DNA of 64,000 nt from Dokdonella koreensis DS-123 (GTDB lineage: Bacteria; Pseudomonadota; Gammaproteobacteria; Xanthomonadales; Rhodanobacteraceae), in assembly GCF_001632775.1 (NCBI RefSeq), contig NZ_CP015249.1, positions 2,956,686 through 3,020,685 of the forward strand, given 5' to 3'. A program made the position numbers and the translations under genes. The first letter of the stretch is position 1; every line of letters starts with the position of its first letter. Below are positions 25,287 to 36,200 of this stretch, piece after piece. Under the pieces are notes generated by a model, which made no database searches, was not told the origin of the DNA, and was given only the letters and a program-made list of their open reading frames with translations.

Positions 25287-26238
25287 GGCGATCGAGCACG
25301 CCGGCCAGTTCCGCCGGCAGCGGCGCGGAAAAACTGTAGGCGCGCTCGCCGAGCGCGAACTCGAACCGCGCCGCATGCAGGAACAGGCGCCGCAGGCCCG
25401 CCTCGCGCATCGTCCGGTTGAAGTCGCGCGCGCCGTACTTCTCGTCGCCGGCGAGCGGATGACCGATGTGTGCGCAATGGACGCGGATCTGGTGGGTCCG
25501 GCCGGTTTCCAGTGCGACCTCGGCCAGGGTCGCTGCCGCGTATTGCTCCACCTGGCGGATGTGCGAGCGCGACGGCTTGCCGTCCGGATCCACCCTGACC
25601 ATCCGCTCGCCCCCCTGCAGGACCGACTTGCGCAACGGCGCGTCGACCGTCATCCGGGCCTGCGGCAGCCGCCCCTCCAGCAAGGCGAGGTAGTGCTTGG
25701 TCACCCGCCCCTCGCGGATCTCGGTCTGCAGGGCGGTCAGGGCCGACCGGCGCCGCGAGAAGACCAGCACGCCGCTGGTATCGCGATCCAGGCGATGGAC
25801 CAGTTCCAGCGTGTCGCGCGGGCGGGCTGCCCGCAACAGCTCGATCGCCCCGAAGCTGACTCCGCTGCCGCCGTGGCTGGCCACGCCCGAGGGCTTGTCG
25901 ATCACGAGGAAATCGCGATCCTCGTGGATGACGGCGGCCTCGACCCGGTCGGTCTGGCTGGTCGGCGGTGCGGCTGTCGCCTCCCGCTCGGCGGTCCGCA
26001 CCGGCGGCAGGCGTACCTCGTCCCCGGCGACCAGGCGCTGGTCCGGCTTCGCGCGCCCGCCGTTCACGCGGACCTGGCCGGTACGCAACAGCCGGTAGAT
26101 CAGGCTCTTGGGAACGCCCTTGAGCCGCGTCGCCAGGAAATTGTCCAGGCGCTGCCCCTCCCGGTCCGCCGGAACCTGAACCTTCTGTACTCCCGGGGTC
26201 GGGTTTTCCGCGCTCTGATTGGCCGAAGTACGCGTCAT
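25279..26238 (-). CDS. rluC: RluC, 23S rRNA pseudouridine synthase
   Basis: A 319-residue RluA-family synthase that makes pseudouridines in 23S rRNA (955, 2504 and 2580 in E. coli). An S4 RNA-binding domain lies at about 28-75. The catalytic domain has H-R-L-D-R-D-T-S-G with catalytic Asp151 and the later GRTHQIRVH motif. Its assignment to RluC rather than RluD is supported by the rne gene being divergent immediately upstream, the same order as in E. coli. It is convergent with phhB. Confidence 0.93.
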   Translation of the reverse strand: MTRTSANQSAENPTPGVQKVQVPADREGQRLDNFLATRLKGVPKSLIYRLLRTGQVRVNGGRAKPDQRLVAGDEVRLPPVRTAEREATAAPPTSQTDRVEAAVIHEDRDFLVIDKPSGVASHGGSGVSFGAIELLRAARPRDTLELVHRLDRDTSGVLVFSRRRSALTALQTEIREGRVTKHYLALLEGRLPQARMTVDAPLRKSVLQGGERMVRVDPDGKPSRSHIRQVEQYAAATLAEVALETGRTHQIRVHCAHIGHPLAGDEKYGARDFNRTMREAGLRRLFLHAARFEFALGERAYSFSAPLPAELAGVLDRLS

Positions 26239-26240
26239 TA

Positions 26241-26270
26241 TTGGAGATTTCCGGGGTCCACTGGTACTAT
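26241..26270 (+). promoter_or_regulatory. candidate rne promoter
   Basis: TTGGAG (26241-26246), an 18-bp spacer and TACTAT (26265-26270) form a plausible sigma-70 promoter beginning three bases after the rluC start. It would give an rne leader of about 340 nt, close to the roughly 360-nt leader of E. coli rne. Confidence 0.5.
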
Positions 26271-26276
26271 GTTGCG

Positions 26277-26617
26277 GCGCATTGCGCCGGTCCGAGGCCC
26301 CTTTCGAGGGAGTCCGGAATCCACATGGCGCACTCGCCCGTCACGCCCTGTCGGGCCCCGCCGAACGGCTCCGTAGGAGCGTCGCGCGGGAATCGCGGTC
26401 ATCGTAACGGTTCGAGTCGGAGATTGCCCGCGGCCGGCATGGCGGCGGGGGTGTCCGGATGAGCAGCAACCCAATGACCGCCGGCGCGTGGAAGCGCCGG
26501 CACCGAACGAACAAACGGCGCTCCTGAGGCCGAGATCCGCGAAACGCGGGTGACGCAGCGCGAACGATTCCAGCGCGCCGCGCGGCAGCAGTCGAGCGCT
26601 TGTGAAAGGAACCTACA
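26277..26617 (+). promoter_or_regulatory. rne 5' leader region
   Basis: About 340 nt without a gene between the candidate promoter and rne. It holds a perfect 8-bp hairpin (GCCGGCGC at 26480-26487 with GCGCCGGC at 26494-26501) and a smaller one (CCGCG-AAA-CGCGG at 26537-26549). In E. coli the long rne leader folds into hairpins that RNase E cleaves to limit its own synthesis; by position and length this leader could do the same. The sequence itself is not recognisably similar. Confidence 0.5.
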
Positions 26618-29600
26618 ATGAAGCGCATGTTGATCAACGCAACTCAGCGTGAAGAGTTGCGTGTGGCCATCGTCGATGGCCAGACCCTGTACGACCTCGA
26701 CATCGAGATCCCGTCTCGCGAGCAGAAGAAGTCCAACATCTACAAGGGTCGCATCACCCGCGTGGAACCCTCGCTGGAGGCCTGCTTCGTCGAGTACGGC
26801 GGCGAGCGCCACGGCTTCCTGCCGGTCAAGGAGATCTCCCGGCAGTACTTCACGCCCGGCGTCGACCACAACAAGGCCGGCATCCGCGAGCTGCTGAAGG
26901 AAGGCCAGGAACTGCTCGTTCAGGTCGACAAGGAGGAGCGCGGCAACAAGGGCGCGGCGCTGACGACCTTCATCAGCCTGGCCGGCCGCTACATGGTGCT
27001 GATGCCCAACAACCCGCGCGCCGGCGGCGTGTCGCGCCGGATCGAGGGCGAGGACCGGCAGGCGCTCAAGGAAGCCCTGGACCACCTCAGCGTCCCCGAC
27101 GAGATGGGCCTGATCGTGCGCACCGCGGGCATGGGCCGCGACGCCGAAGAGCTGCAATGGGACCTGGACTACCTGCTGCAGCTGTGGAAGGCCATCTCCG
27201 AGGCCGCCACGACGCGCCACGCGCCGTTCCTGATCTACCAGGAGTCGCGCCTGATCATCCGCGCGCTCCGCGACTACCTGCGCAACGACATCGGCGAGAT
27301 CCTGATCGACAGCGAGGAGCTGTACAGCGACGCGCGCGAGTTCGTGCAGCAGGTCATGCCGAACAACCTGCGCAAGCTCAAGCTGTACAAGGACACCGTC
27401 CCGCTGTTCTCGCGGTTCCAGATCGAGACGCAGATCGAGAACGCCTTCGAGCGCCAGGTGCGGCTGCCGTCCGGCGGATCGATCGTGATCGACCAGACCG
27501 AGGCGCTGACCGCGGTCGACATCAACTCGGCGCGCTCGACCAAGGGCGGCGACATCGAGGAAACCGCGTTCAACACCAACTGCGAGGCCGCGGTCGAGAT
27601 CGCCCGCCAGCTGCGCATCCGCGACGCGGGCGGCCTGATCGTGATCGATTTCATCGACATGGACAGCCCCAAGCACCAGCGTGAGGTCGAGGAAAAGCTG
27701 CGTGACGCGCTCAAGCTCGATCGCGCCCGCGTCCAGCTCGGCCGCATCTCCAAGTTCGGACTGCTGGAGATGTCGCGCCAGCGCCTGCGCCCGAGCCTCG
27801 GCGAATCGACGCAGATCGTCTGCCCGCGCTGCGACGGCCACGGCCGCATCCGCGGCGTCGAGTCGCTGTCGCTGTCGGCGCTGCGGCTGGTCGAGGAGCA
27901 CGCGATGAAGGACAGCACCGGCCAGGTGCTGGTGCAGGCGCCTTCGGAAGTCGCCAATTTCCTGCTGAACGAGAAGCGCAAGCAGCTCGCCGAGATCGAG
28001 CTGCGTCACGACGTGGCCGTCATCGTGGTCGCCGACGAGAAGCTCGAGACACCGCACCTCGAGATCCAGCGCATCCGCGCCTCGGACATCGGCGAGGACA
28101 ACAAGCCCAGCTACCAGCGGCTGACCCCGGTGCAGCCGACCGAGCTGCCGCAGATGGCCCGTCCCAGCGTCGAGCCGGAACAGCCCGCGGTCACGCGCGT
28201 CGTGCCGGCCCAGCCCGCGCCGCAGCGCGAAGAAGCCGAGCCGGTGGTCGTCGCGCCGGCGCCCGCACCGGCACGCCCGCAGGCCGGCGGCTTCCTGTCG
28301 CGGCTGGTGGGCTGGTTCCGCCCGGCCCCGGATACCGCCGCCGCGCCGCCCGCCAAGCCGGCCCCCAAGCCCGCCGCTGCCCCCGCGGCACGCAATGAGC
28401 GCGGCCCGAAGCCGCCCGCCCGTGAAGCCCGCGGCGCCGCGTCGACCCGGCCGCAGGGTCAGGGTGCGGCGCCTCGCGATCGCAATGGACGGCCCGGTGC
28501 TTCCCAGCCGGGACGCCAGCAGAACGAGCGCGCCCAGCAGCGCCGCCCGTCCGAGAGCCGGCCCACCTCGCCGGCGGCCGACAAGGCACCGGCAGCGGCG
28601 AAACCCGCAGCGACGCAGCCGGCAGCCGCTGCCGCCGCGGCGGTGGCAGCCACGCCTGCAGTAGCCACCACGCTGGCCGGCTCGCCCTCGACCACCGCGG
28701 CAGCCATCGACAAGCCCCTGCCGACGCAGGCGCCCGCCGGCACCACCGATGCCACCGCACCGGGAAGCGCAGCCGCAGAAGGCAAGACCGGCGAAGGCCG
28801 TTCGCGCCGTCGTGGCCGTCGCGGCGGTCGCCGCAACCGCAAGGGCGCCGGCAGCGAAGTCGACATGACGGCGACCGAGTCGTCCTCCGACGGCATCGAT
28901 TTCGATGACGAGGACGCGGACCACACCACCGATACGGCCCCTGCGCCGTCGCCGCGCGGCGCGACGCCGCCGGCGCAGCGATCCGACGCCTCCGACACGC
29001 GTACCGGGACGGCCGCCTCGACGTTCCCCGCGGTGAAGCCGGCATCGGTGCCGGCCGCAGCCGCAGCGGCGCCCGCCGCGTCCCGTCCGGCTCCTGCTCC
29101 GGTCTCGGCTCCGGTCTCGGCTCCGGTCTCGGCTCCGGTCTCGGCTCCGGTCTCGGCTCCGGTCTCGGCTCCGGTCCCGGCTCCGGTCTCGGCTCCGGCC
29201 TCGGCTCCGGTCTCGGCTCCGGTCTCGGCTCCGGTCTCGGCTCCGGTCTCGGCTCCGGTCTCGGCTCCGGTCTCGGCTCCGGCCTCGGCTCCGGCCTCGG
29301 CTCCGGCCTCGGCTCCGGCCTCGGCTCCGGCCTCGGCTCCGGCCTCGGCTCCGGCCTCGGCTCCGGCCTCGGCTCCGGCCTCGGCTCCGGCCTCGGCTCC
29401 GGCCTCGGCTCCGGCCTCGGCTCCGGCCTCGGCTCCGGCCTCGGCTCCGGCCTCGGCTCCGGCCTCGGCTCCGGCCTCGGCTCCGGCCTCGGCTCCGGCC
29501 TCGGCTCCGGCCTCGGCTCCGGCCTCGGCTCCGGCCTCGGCTCCGGCCTCGGCTCCGGCCCCTGTTTCGACGACGCAAACCGAACTGCCGTTGTCCCGTC

Positions 29601-29683
29601 CGGTCGCTCCCGCGTCAGCGCCGGCCCGGTCCGAACAGGCGCCGGCAGCGAACACGCCGCCGGCACGCGACAGCGGCGACTAG
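26618..29683 (+). CDS. rne: ribonuclease E
   Basis: The 1021-residue RNase E, core of the RNA degradosome. The N-terminal half holds the S1 and 5'-sensor regions, catalytic Asp301 ([11 protein letters not shown]) and Asp344 (VIDFIDMD), and the Zn-link Cys402/Cys405 (CPRCDGHG). The C-terminal scaffold is disordered. It contains an amphipathic membrane-targeting segment ([11 protein letters not shown], about 557-567) and an arginine-rich RNA-binding patch ([15 protein letters not shown], from 728). It then has about 155 residues of V/A-S-A-P repeats (about 826-982) encoded by a 12-bp tandem repeat. The ribosome binding site is GAAAGGA just before the ATG. It is divergent from rluC. Confidence 0.96.
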   Translation: MKRMLINATQREELRVAIVDGQTLYDLDIEIPSREQKKSNIYKGRITRVEPSLEACFVEYGGERHGFLPVKEISRQYFTPGVDHNKAGIRELLKEGQELLVQVDKEERGNKGAALTTFISLAGRYMVLMPNNPRAGGVSRRIEGEDRQALKEALDHLSVPDEMGLIVRTAGMGRDAEELQWDLDYLLQLWKAISEAATTRHAPFLIYQESRLIIRALRDYLRNDIGEILIDSEELYSDAREFVQQVMPNNLRKLKLYKDTVPLFSRFQIETQIENAFERQVRLPSGGSIVIDQTEALTAVDINSARSTKGGDIEETAFNTNCEAAVEIARQLRIRDAGGLIVIDFIDMDSPKHQREVEEKLRDALKLDRARVQLGRISKFGLLEMSRQRLRPSLGESTQIVCPRCDGHGRIRGVESLSLSALRLVEEHAMKDSTGQVLVQAPSEVANFLLNEKRKQLAEIELRHDVAVIVVADEKLETPHLEIQRIRASDIGEDNKPSYQRLTPVQPTELPQMARPSVEPEQPAVTRVVPAQPAPQREEAEPVVVAPAPAPARPQAGGFLSRLVGWFRPAPDTAAAPPAKPAPKPAAAPAARNERGPKPPAREARGAASTRPQGQGAAPRDRNGRPGASQPGRQQNERAQQRRPSESRPTSPAADKAPAAAKPAATQPAAAAAAAVAATPAVATTLAGSPSTTAAAIDKPLPTQAPAGTTDATAPGSAAAEGKTGEGRSRRRGRRGGRRNRKGAGSEVDMTATESSSDGIDFDDEDADHTTDTAPAPSPRGATPPAQRSDASDTRTGTAASTFPAVKPASVPAAAAAAPAASRPAPAPVSAPVSAPVSAPVSAPVSAPVSAPVPAPVSAPASAPVSAPVSAPVSAPVSAPVSAPVSAPASAPASAPASAPASAPASAPASAPASAPASAPASAPASAPASAPASAPASAPASAPASAPASAPASAPASAPASAPASAPASAPASAPASAPAPVSTTQTELPLSRPVAPASAPARSEQAPAANTPPARDSGD
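29090..29565 (+). repeat. 12-bp tandem repeat inside rne
   Basis: About 39 copies of a 12-bp unit, ggctccggYctc, encoding Ser-Ala-Pro-(Val/Ala). The copies fall in blocks: GTC (Val) variants come first, with one CCC and one GCC interruption, followed by a long run of GCC (Ala) variants. The block order indicates repeated local duplication. Because the unit is a multiple of three and has no stop, all frames read open through it. It lies in the disordered scaffold of RNase E. Confidence 0.95.
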
Positions 29684-29700
29684 CTGCAGGATCGCCACCT

Positions 29701-29729
29701 CCCGCTCCGGCACGATCGGCCGGAGCGGG
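29701..29729 (+). terminator. stem-loop after rne
   Basis: CCCGCTCCGGC and GCCGGAGCGGG form an 11-bp stem 18 nt after the rne stop. No U-tract follows, so termination would need help or the structure protects the 3' end. A second hairpin (CCGGCCCGGTG-like, 29795-29817) lies before the convergent regulator gene. Confidence 0.5.
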
Positions 29730-29838
29730 AATGCGGCCCAGCCGGCATCCCGGACCCGGCCAGCGCAGTCCACGCAGATCTCGGAAGGAACCACCGGCCC
29801 GGTGCCACCGGGCCGGCCGCCATCGGCCCGGCGCCGGA

Positions 29839-30489
29839 TCAGGCGCCCGGCAACGGCCGGTCGATCAGGCCGTGTTGTCCGGCCAGATGTGCCAATGCCA
29901 CCGTATTGTCGACACGCAGCTTGTCGAACAGGCGGTACTTGTAGGTCGCGACGGTTTTCGCGCTCAGCTTCATGATGCGCGCGATGTCACGCATCTCCCG
30001 TCCCTGCGCCAGCATCATCGCCACTTCGAGCTCACGCGCCGTCAACAGTTCGAACGGGGAATCGCGATGGCCATCCAGCGCACTCAGGGCCAGTTGCTCG
30101 GCGACGTGCTGGGCCAGATAGCGCCGGCCATCGGCGACCGCCCGGATCGCCTTCAGCAGTTCCTCGGCGGGGCATCCCTTGGTCAGGTATCCACCCGCCC
30201 CCGCCTCCAGCAGACGCCTCGGAAACGGCGAGTCGCTGACCATCGACAGGATGATGATGCGCGTGGCCAGCTTGGAACGGTTGACGCGCTCGGTCAGTTC
30301 GACGCCGCTCAGGCCCGGCATGTGCACGTCCACCAGCGCGACATCGGGCTTCTCGCGCCGGATCAGCGCCAGCCCCGTCTCGCCGTCGGACGCTTCGCCG
30401 ACCACCGACAGATCCAGTTGCGCCGCAATGATCATCCTGAAGCCGGTGCGAACCAGTTCGTGATCGTCGACCAAGACTATGCGAATCAT
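29839..30489 (-). CDS. uvrY: GacA/UvrY-type response regulator
   Basis: A 216-residue NarL/FixJ-family regulator. The receiver domain has acidic Asp8/Asp9, phosphoacceptor Asp54 (ALVDVHMPG) and Lys104 (LTKG). A LuxR-type helix-turn-helix spans about 149-206 ([16 protein letters not shown]). It most resembles GacA/UvrY/LetA, which with a BarA/GacS kinase activates CsrA-sequestering small RNAs. In many gammaproteobacteria uvrY is followed by uvrC, but here no uvrC is adjacent. The start at 30489 has AGGGGAAG upstream. Confidence 0.88.
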   Translation of the reverse strand: MIRIVLVDDHELVRTGFRMIIAAQLDLSVVGEASDGETGLALIRREKPDVALVDVHMPGLSGVELTERVNRSKLATRIIILSMVSDSPFPRRLLEAGAGGYLTKGCPAEELLKAIRAVADGRRYLAQHVAEQLALSALDGHRDSPFELLTARELEVAMMLAQGREMRDIARIMKLSAKTVATYKYRLFDKLRVDNTVALAHLAGQHGLIDRPLPGA

Positions 30490-30756
30490 GGGCTTCCCCT
30501 GTACCAACGCGTTCAGTTTCGCCCCCTGCTCTCCGGCAGACAACCCTGTAACAACGAGAGAATCATCACAAAAACGCGATTGGTGACCAAGCGCACGCTT
30601 TTTTACGAGCGTGTAGACTGTCGCGCCCCGGCAGGGGCCAATCAGATGAACCGGACAGCGTGCCCGGTGGACTGACGGCATGAGTGCTGGGAGCTGCGGC
30701 CCAGAGGCTGCAAACACGGCGAACCCGGGCAGATTTCCCGGCGCGTCGTACAACAA

Positions 30757-30846
30757 GGTGGGTTGGCCGAGCGGTTGAAGGCACTAGTCTTGAAAACTAG
30801 CAAGGGAGCAATCCCTTCCAGGGTTCGAATCCCTGACCCACCGCCA
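30757..30846 (+). tRNA. tRNA-Ser (anticodon UGA)
   Basis: A 90-nt tRNA with acceptor stem GGTGGGT/ACCCACC, G discriminator and encoded CCA. The anticodon stem-loop is CTAGT-CTTGAAA-ACTAG with anticodon TGA. A long variable arm (AGGGAGCAATCCCTT) is typical of serine tRNAs, and the T-arm contains GGTTCGAATCC. It reads UCA and other UCN serine codons. It stands alone between the UvrY-type gene and the HAD gene. Confidence 0.97.
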
Positions 30847-31090
30847 CACCACTAGCCGCCGGAGGTCCTCTGGCAGGTGCCGAGAAAGGGCCGTCCATCT
30901 CCTTTCTCACTTCACGCGACGGCGACAACGCCAAGCCGCCGGCTACGCGGACCAACCGCTTGCGCCGTCGCCCCGCAAACGATCCTACGTTGGACCGCGC
31001 CCAGCAGGCGGATTCTCGAAAGGCGCTGCCTGTCGATGAGGGCGCCGGCAGCACAGCGTCTGCGTGCGGCCGGACCGGTGCGGTGATCGA

Positions 31091-31870
31091 TCAGGCCGCC
31101 TCGTCGCGATCGTGGAGCCAGACGCGCAACTGCGCCAGGTCCACGCAAGCTCCGCGCAACGCAAGTCCCTGAAGATGGCGGGCCGGTACCGTCGGTTCGC
31201 CCAGGTCGCTCACGACGCTCAAGGCACCGGCGAAATCCTGCAGCCGCGTGTAGTCGTTGACCGTCACGACGGTGGCGATGCCGGTGGCACGCGAGGCCTG
31301 CAGCCCGGCCTGGGAATCCTCGACGGCGATGCACTGCCCGGGCGCCAGACCGAGCCGATCCAGCACATGAAAGTAGATGCCCGGGTCCGGCTTCTTGCGT
31401 TCGCTGTCCTCGGCGGCGCCGAGGACAGCGAACGCCTCGGCCGGACAGGCATCGCCCGCATGCTTCAGCAGCGCGAGGACATTGGCGCGGGTCGTGGTGG
31501 TCGCGATCGCCAACGCAACGCCGGCCTCGCGCGCCTGCGCGATCAGGCGCAGGACGCCCGGGCGCCAGGCGATGGCTCCGTGCTCGACCAGGTGCAGGTA
31601 GTGGTCGGTCTTGCGCTGGTGCAGCCGGCGCGCCAGCATCTCGCGTTCGGCCTGGGCCATCTGCGGCACGTGGGCGTCCATGAAGTGCAGCAGCCGCTCG
31701 CGGCCACCGGTTACGGCCAGCAGCTCGCCGTAGCCCGCCACGTCCCAGTGCCACGGCAACCCGGCGTCGGCGAACGCGCGGTTGAACGCGATGCGATGAC
31801 CGTCGCGCTCGGTATCGGCCAGCGTACCGTCGACATCGAAGATCAGCGCACGCAGCGTACTGGGCATCAT
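31091..31870 (-). CDS. HAD-superfamily phosphatase, CbbY/Gph-like
   Basis: A 259-residue haloacid-dehalogenase hydrolase. Motif I is FDVDGTLADTE (nucleophile Asp12, acid/base Asp14), motif II lies in AIATTTTRANV, motif III is the Lys of ERKKPDPGIY and motif IV is VEDSQAGLQAS. The helical cap between motif I and II is typical of CbbY/beta-phosphoglucomutase/phosphoglycolate-phosphatase relatives. It probably acts on a small phosphorylated metabolite. Two adjacent ATGs (31870, 31867) are possible starts. Confidence 0.88.
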   Translation of the reverse strand: MMPSTLRALIFDVDGTLADTERDGHRIAFNRAFADAGLPWHWDVAGYGELLAVTGGRERLLHFMDAHVPQMAQAEREMLARRLHQRKTDHYLHLVEHGAIAWRPGVLRLIAQAREAGVALAIATTTTRANVLALLKHAGDACPAEAFAVLGAAEDSERKKPDPGIYFHVLDRLGLAPGQCIAVEDSQAGLQASRATGIATVVTVNDYTRLQDFAGALSVVSDLGEPTVPARHLQGLALRGACVDLAQLRVWLHDRDEAA

Positions 31871-31966
31871 GGTCCGTCCGGCAAGAGGCGCCGGCGCAGC
31901 ATGCCATATCCGTTCCGGCGGCCGGCGCAGGTGATCCTGCGCCGGCTCGCGCGTCCTGCGGCGCGG

Positions 31967-33268
31967 TCAGCCCTTCGGTTCGCCGCGGTACTTGCGCTGG
32001 TACTGCTGGTAGAGCCGGGACTGCTTGTTGGTCAGGTCGACCTCGCGACCGGCGACCCAGGCCCGCTCCACGGTGGAGCGGATGTCGAGGATGTCGCCGT
32101 CGGCGACGAACAGCGTCGCTTCCTTGCCGGCGTCGAGCGAGCCGAGGCGATCGGCAACGCCGAGGATCTGCGCCGGCCCGAGCGTGATCGCGTGCAGCGC
32201 CGCCTCGGCACCCAGGCCGTGCGCCGCGTAGCTCGCCGCCTGGTACGGCAGGTTGCGCTCGTTCATCGCCGACATGGCGTCACCGTCGTTGGCGATCGCC
32301 AGGCGCACGCCGGCGGCCGCCAGCTTGCCCGCTGCGGCGAAGACCGCGTCGTAGCCTTCCCAGCGCCGCAGCGGCAGGTTGTGCGAGGAGCCGAGGATCA
32401 CCGGGACGTCCTGCGCCTTGAGAGCGGCGGCCAGCCGCCAGGCGTCACTGCCGCCGACGAGGACCAGCCGCAGCTTCTCGCGCGCCGCGAAGGCCAGCGC
32501 CTCGCGGATCTGCACGGCGTCGTTGGCCAGCACCAGCAGCGGCATGCGTCCCTCGATGACCGGCAGCATCGCCTCGTCGCGCAGGTCCGCCACGCTCACC
32601 GTGCCGGCCTGCTGCGCGGCCTGGTAGGCACGCGCATCGCGGATCGCCTGCTCGAGCGCGTCGCGCTTCTTCTGCACGCCCTCGCGGATGCGCTGCTTGC
32701 GCTCCTCGGGCAGCCAGTCCGGCACGCGCGCCGACGGCCAGGCGACGACCATGCCCAGCGAGGGCGCCACGGTCATCTGCTCGTAGGTCCAGCCATCGGC
32801 CTGCATCAGGGCCGCCTGGCCGGCGATCACGCCGTCGCTGCCGGCGCGCGGCATCACCAGGGCGCTCAGCACGCCGTTGGCGCGGGCGACCGGCCACAGT
32901 TCCGTGTCCGGATTGACGGCCACCTCGGCGCGGACTTCCGGCGTGCTGGCGCCTGCCTCGCTGTAGTCGTTGGTGGCGCGCACCGAGGACACCTCGGTGA
33001 GGCCGAGGATGCTGTTGGCGGCGATCAGGCCCGGATAGACGCGCTTGCCGGCCAGGTCGATCCGCCGTGCGCCGGCCGGCACGTCCACCTGCGGACCGAG
33101 CGCGGCGATCTTGCCGTCCCGGATCAGCAGCTGGCCGCCGGCGATGACGCCGTGGCTGATCGTGTGCAGATCCGCGCCGATCAGCACGATGGTCTCGGCC
33201 GGCGCCTCGGCGCCGGCTTGCGTGGACAAGGCTGCGGCCAGCGCGACGGAAGCGAAGAAACGGTTCAT
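31967..33268 (-). CDS. secreted amidohydrolase-fold protein lacking the HxH motif
   Basis: A 433-residue protein with a signal peptide (ALAAALSTQAGAEA) and an amidohydrolase-superfamily fold. The beta-sandwich start has LLIRDGKIAALGPQVDVPAGA and the C-terminal return is LGSLDAGKEATLFVADGDIL. The metal-binding H-x-H expected after the first barrel strand is absent: the segment reads YPGLIAANSILGLTE. The usual catalytic Asp environment is IANDGDAM. It may be catalytically inactive or bind metal differently. It overlaps the preceding larger amidohydrolase gene by one base (TGATG), so the two are co-translated. Confidence 0.85.
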   Translation of the reverse strand: MNRFFASVALAAALSTQAGAEAPAETIVLIGADLHTISHGVIAGGQLLIRDGKIAALGPQVDVPAGARRIDLAGKRVYPGLIAANSILGLTEVSSVRATNDYSEAGASTPEVRAEVAVNPDTELWPVARANGVLSALVMPRAGSDGVIAGQAALMQADGWTYEQMTVAPSLGMVVAWPSARVPDWLPEERKQRIREGVQKKRDALEQAIRDARAYQAAQQAGTVSVADLRDEAMLPVIEGRMPLLVLANDAVQIREALAFAAREKLRLVLVGGSDAWRLAAALKAQDVPVILGSSHNLPLRRWEGYDAVFAAAGKLAAAGVRLAIANDGDAMSAMNERNLPYQAASYAAHGLGAEAALHAITLGPAQILGVADRLGSLDAGKEATLFVADGDILDIRSTVERAWVAGREVDLTNKQSRLYQQYQRKYRGEPKG

Positions 33269-36200
33269 CAGTGTGCCTCCAGTCCGCTGCAAAGATGGAT
33301 CGATTCCCCGTCGTGGTAGATCGGCCGGATGCGGTCGAGCGCGTGGATGTCGATCTCGTTCTCGGGTGGCACGGGCGCGGGCTCGCCGGCGGCATCCTTC
33401 TTGGGCACCTTGTCGCCCTTCTTCGCCAGGGCCTTCACCCGCTCCGGCAGGACCGCGGCGATCAGCCGCGTGCGCTCGGCTTCGATCCGCGCCTGCTCGG
33501 CACGGTCCTCGGTGCGGTCGAAGTAGCGGCGCCCGTCGATCCAGGTCTGTTCGGCATAGGCGAGCGTCGAGAGGGGGCTGTCGCTCCAGATGACGAAGTC
33601 CGCATCCTTGCCCGCCTCCAGCGAACCGACGCGGCCGTCGATGCGCAGCTGCCGGGCGGGATTGCGCGTGACCAGGTCGAGCGCCGCTGTCTCCGCCAGA
33701 CCACCGTATTTGATCGCCTTCGCCGCCTCGGTGTTGAGGCGACGGGCCATCTCGCCGTCGTCGGAATTGAACGACACCACCACGTCCTGGGCCGCCATCA
33801 GTGCGCCGTTGTATGGAATCGCATCGACCACTTCCATCTTGTAGGCCCACCAGTCGCTGAAGGTGGATGCGCCGGCGCCGAGATCGGCGAGCACGTCCGC
33901 GACCTTGTAGCCTTCGAGGATGTGCTGGAACACCGGCACGAACTTCAGCCGCTGGGCGATGCGCGCGAAGGCGAGGATCTCGTCCTGGCGGTAGCTGTGA
34001 ATGTGCACGATGCGTTCACCGGCCAGCACCTGGACCAGCGCCTCCAGCCGCAGGTCCCGCCGGACCGGCGCGCCGCCCTTCTCCCGCAGCCGCGCCGCGT
34101 AGCCGCGTGCCGCCAGGAACTGGTCGAGCATGATCTCCGGCACGCCCATCCGCGTCTGCGGGTAGCGCGAGGTGAATTCCGAGCCCCAGTTGGACTGCTT
34201 GACGTTCTCACCGAGCGCGAACTTGATCGTCGGCGTCACGCCGGCGAAGCGCAGTCCCGCCGCGTCGCTGCCCCAGCGCAGCTTGATGACCTGCGATTGC
34301 CCGCCGATCGGATTGGCCGAGCCGTGCAGCAGCTGGGCGGAGGTCACGCCGCCGCCCAGCTGGCGATAGATCGTGATGTCGGTCGGATCGAGCACGTCAC
34401 CGATGCGTACCTCGCTGGTGACCGCATGCGACCCTTCGTTGACGCCACGCGCGATCGCGATGTGCGAGTGCGCATCGATGATGCCCGGCGAGACGTGCTT
34501 GCCGCGCCCGTCGATCTCGACCGCATCGGCAGGCGCCTTGAGCCCCTGCCCGACCGCCGCGATGCGGCCCTTCTCGACCAGCAGGTCCGCCTGCTCGAGC
34601 CGGCCCTGCGGCCCCTGCGTCCAGATCGTGGCGCCGCGGACGATCACCGCCCGCGGCTGCGCCGGCAGGCCGGCGCGGCCGAACTCGCCGGCCGGATAGC
34701 GCAATGCAGGTGCCGGCAGCGTCGGGCGCGGCTTGGCCGCATCAGCCGCACGCGGCGACGCCTGCGTGCGATGGCCGGTCACGACCGCTTCCCCGCCACC
34801 GGGCAGCGGCGCCCGTCCCTGCAGGCGGTCGCCATCGATCGTCGCGACCACCGTCACGCGCTCCTCGGAGCGCCCGAGCAGGCTGCCCGGCGGATAGAGC
34901 AGCATCTGGTCCTTGGCGACCGTCGCCGGAATCGTCGTCGCGCCGGCCTTGATCACCGGATCGCCAGTCTCGCCGGTGATCTCCAGCTGCGCCGGTCCCT
35001 GGGTGCCGGTCCAGGCGAGCGACCAGGTACCGCGTGTGTCGGTCGCGCCGGCGGCCACCTCGTAGCGCCGGCCGCCGACCCAGGTCTCGCGGACGCGCGC
35101 CTTGTCGGAACGGAACAGGTCGGCATCCGCAACGATGAAATCGGCGCGGCGGCCCGGTTCGAGCGTGCCGATGCGATCGTCCAGCCCGAGCATCTTCGCC
35201 GGATGCGTGGTCAGGGCCGCCAGCGCCGCGTCCTCGTCGAGTCCCTTCTCCACCGCCTTGCGCAGCGCCGGCCAGAACTCGTCCGGCTTCTTCAGGCTCC
35301 CGGCCGTCAGCGCGAACGTGACACCGGCCTCGGCCAGCACGCGCGCGTTGTAGGGCGCCCATTCCCAGTGCTCGAGCTCGGACAGCGAGACGTCCAGCGC
35401 CTGGTCCGGGTCCTCGACCACCGGGGCATCGTTGGTCTTGAGCGGCACGATCACCGGCACGCCGGCTGCCTTGAGTGCCGTCGCCATACGGTACTCGCGG
35501 CCGTTGCCGGCCAGGATCGGCCGCAGCTTGAACTCGTCGGCCAGGGCGAGTGCGCGCTGATAGTCCAGTTCGTCCTCGGTCGCGAAGATCACCGGCTGGC
35601 GTCCGGCCAGCGGCGCCGCCAGCGCATCGAGCGCGGCGTTGGCCTCGATGCGCTCGGCCTGCCGGTGCTTGTCCTGCCAGGCCGACCGCTGCTGCTGCCA
35701 CTGCGCGTCGAGGAAGGTCTGGCGGATCAGCGCGATCGCGCCCATCAGCGACGTCGGGTAGTCGTCCGAACCGCGCGCCTGCTCGAAGGCGACCTGCTGG
35801 GCGGCATCGGCAGCGACCAGGATCTCGTTGGGGCGACCGCTGTCGGCCGTCGTCACCAGGGCCGCCTGACCGCGGAAAATGCCCTGTTTCGGCGTGGAGA
35901 GCACGCTGGTGAAGCCGTTGCCGCGCAATGCGGTGGCGCGTGAACCATCCGGCTTGAACGTATCGGCGACGCGGTGCTCGGCCTTGACGCGCCGGTTCCA
36001 GTGCCCCGCGCCCGCTGCCGCCTCTGCCGGAGCGGCCACGCGACCGGGCGCTTCCGTGCGGACCGGCGGCGGTGGCGGCTGGCCGTAGTCGCTGCCGGCG
36101 TCGACGAAGCCGGCGAATACGCTGCGACCGCCCAGATCGGTGACGGCGGTGCCCGCCGGTATGGAAACCTTGCGCCCCGCGGCGACGATGACGCCGTCGC

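Noticed and set aside
26462-26617. Short leader peptide before rne
   Set aside because: Small frames exist but none has a convincing ribosome binding site or conserved composition.
29090-29565. Possible CRISPR array
   Set aside because: The unit is 12 bp with no unique spacers and lies in frame inside rne.
26399-29578. A 1059-codon minus-strand frame with a long Arg-Gly-Arg-Ser repeat
   Set aside because: It is the reverse reading of the 12-bp repeat and of rne. The repeat unit has no stop in any frame, so all frames look open.
30847-31090. Further tRNA or small gene after tRNA-Ser
   Set aside because: No second cloverleaf and no frame with a ribosome binding site; the 244 bp hold nothing I can support.
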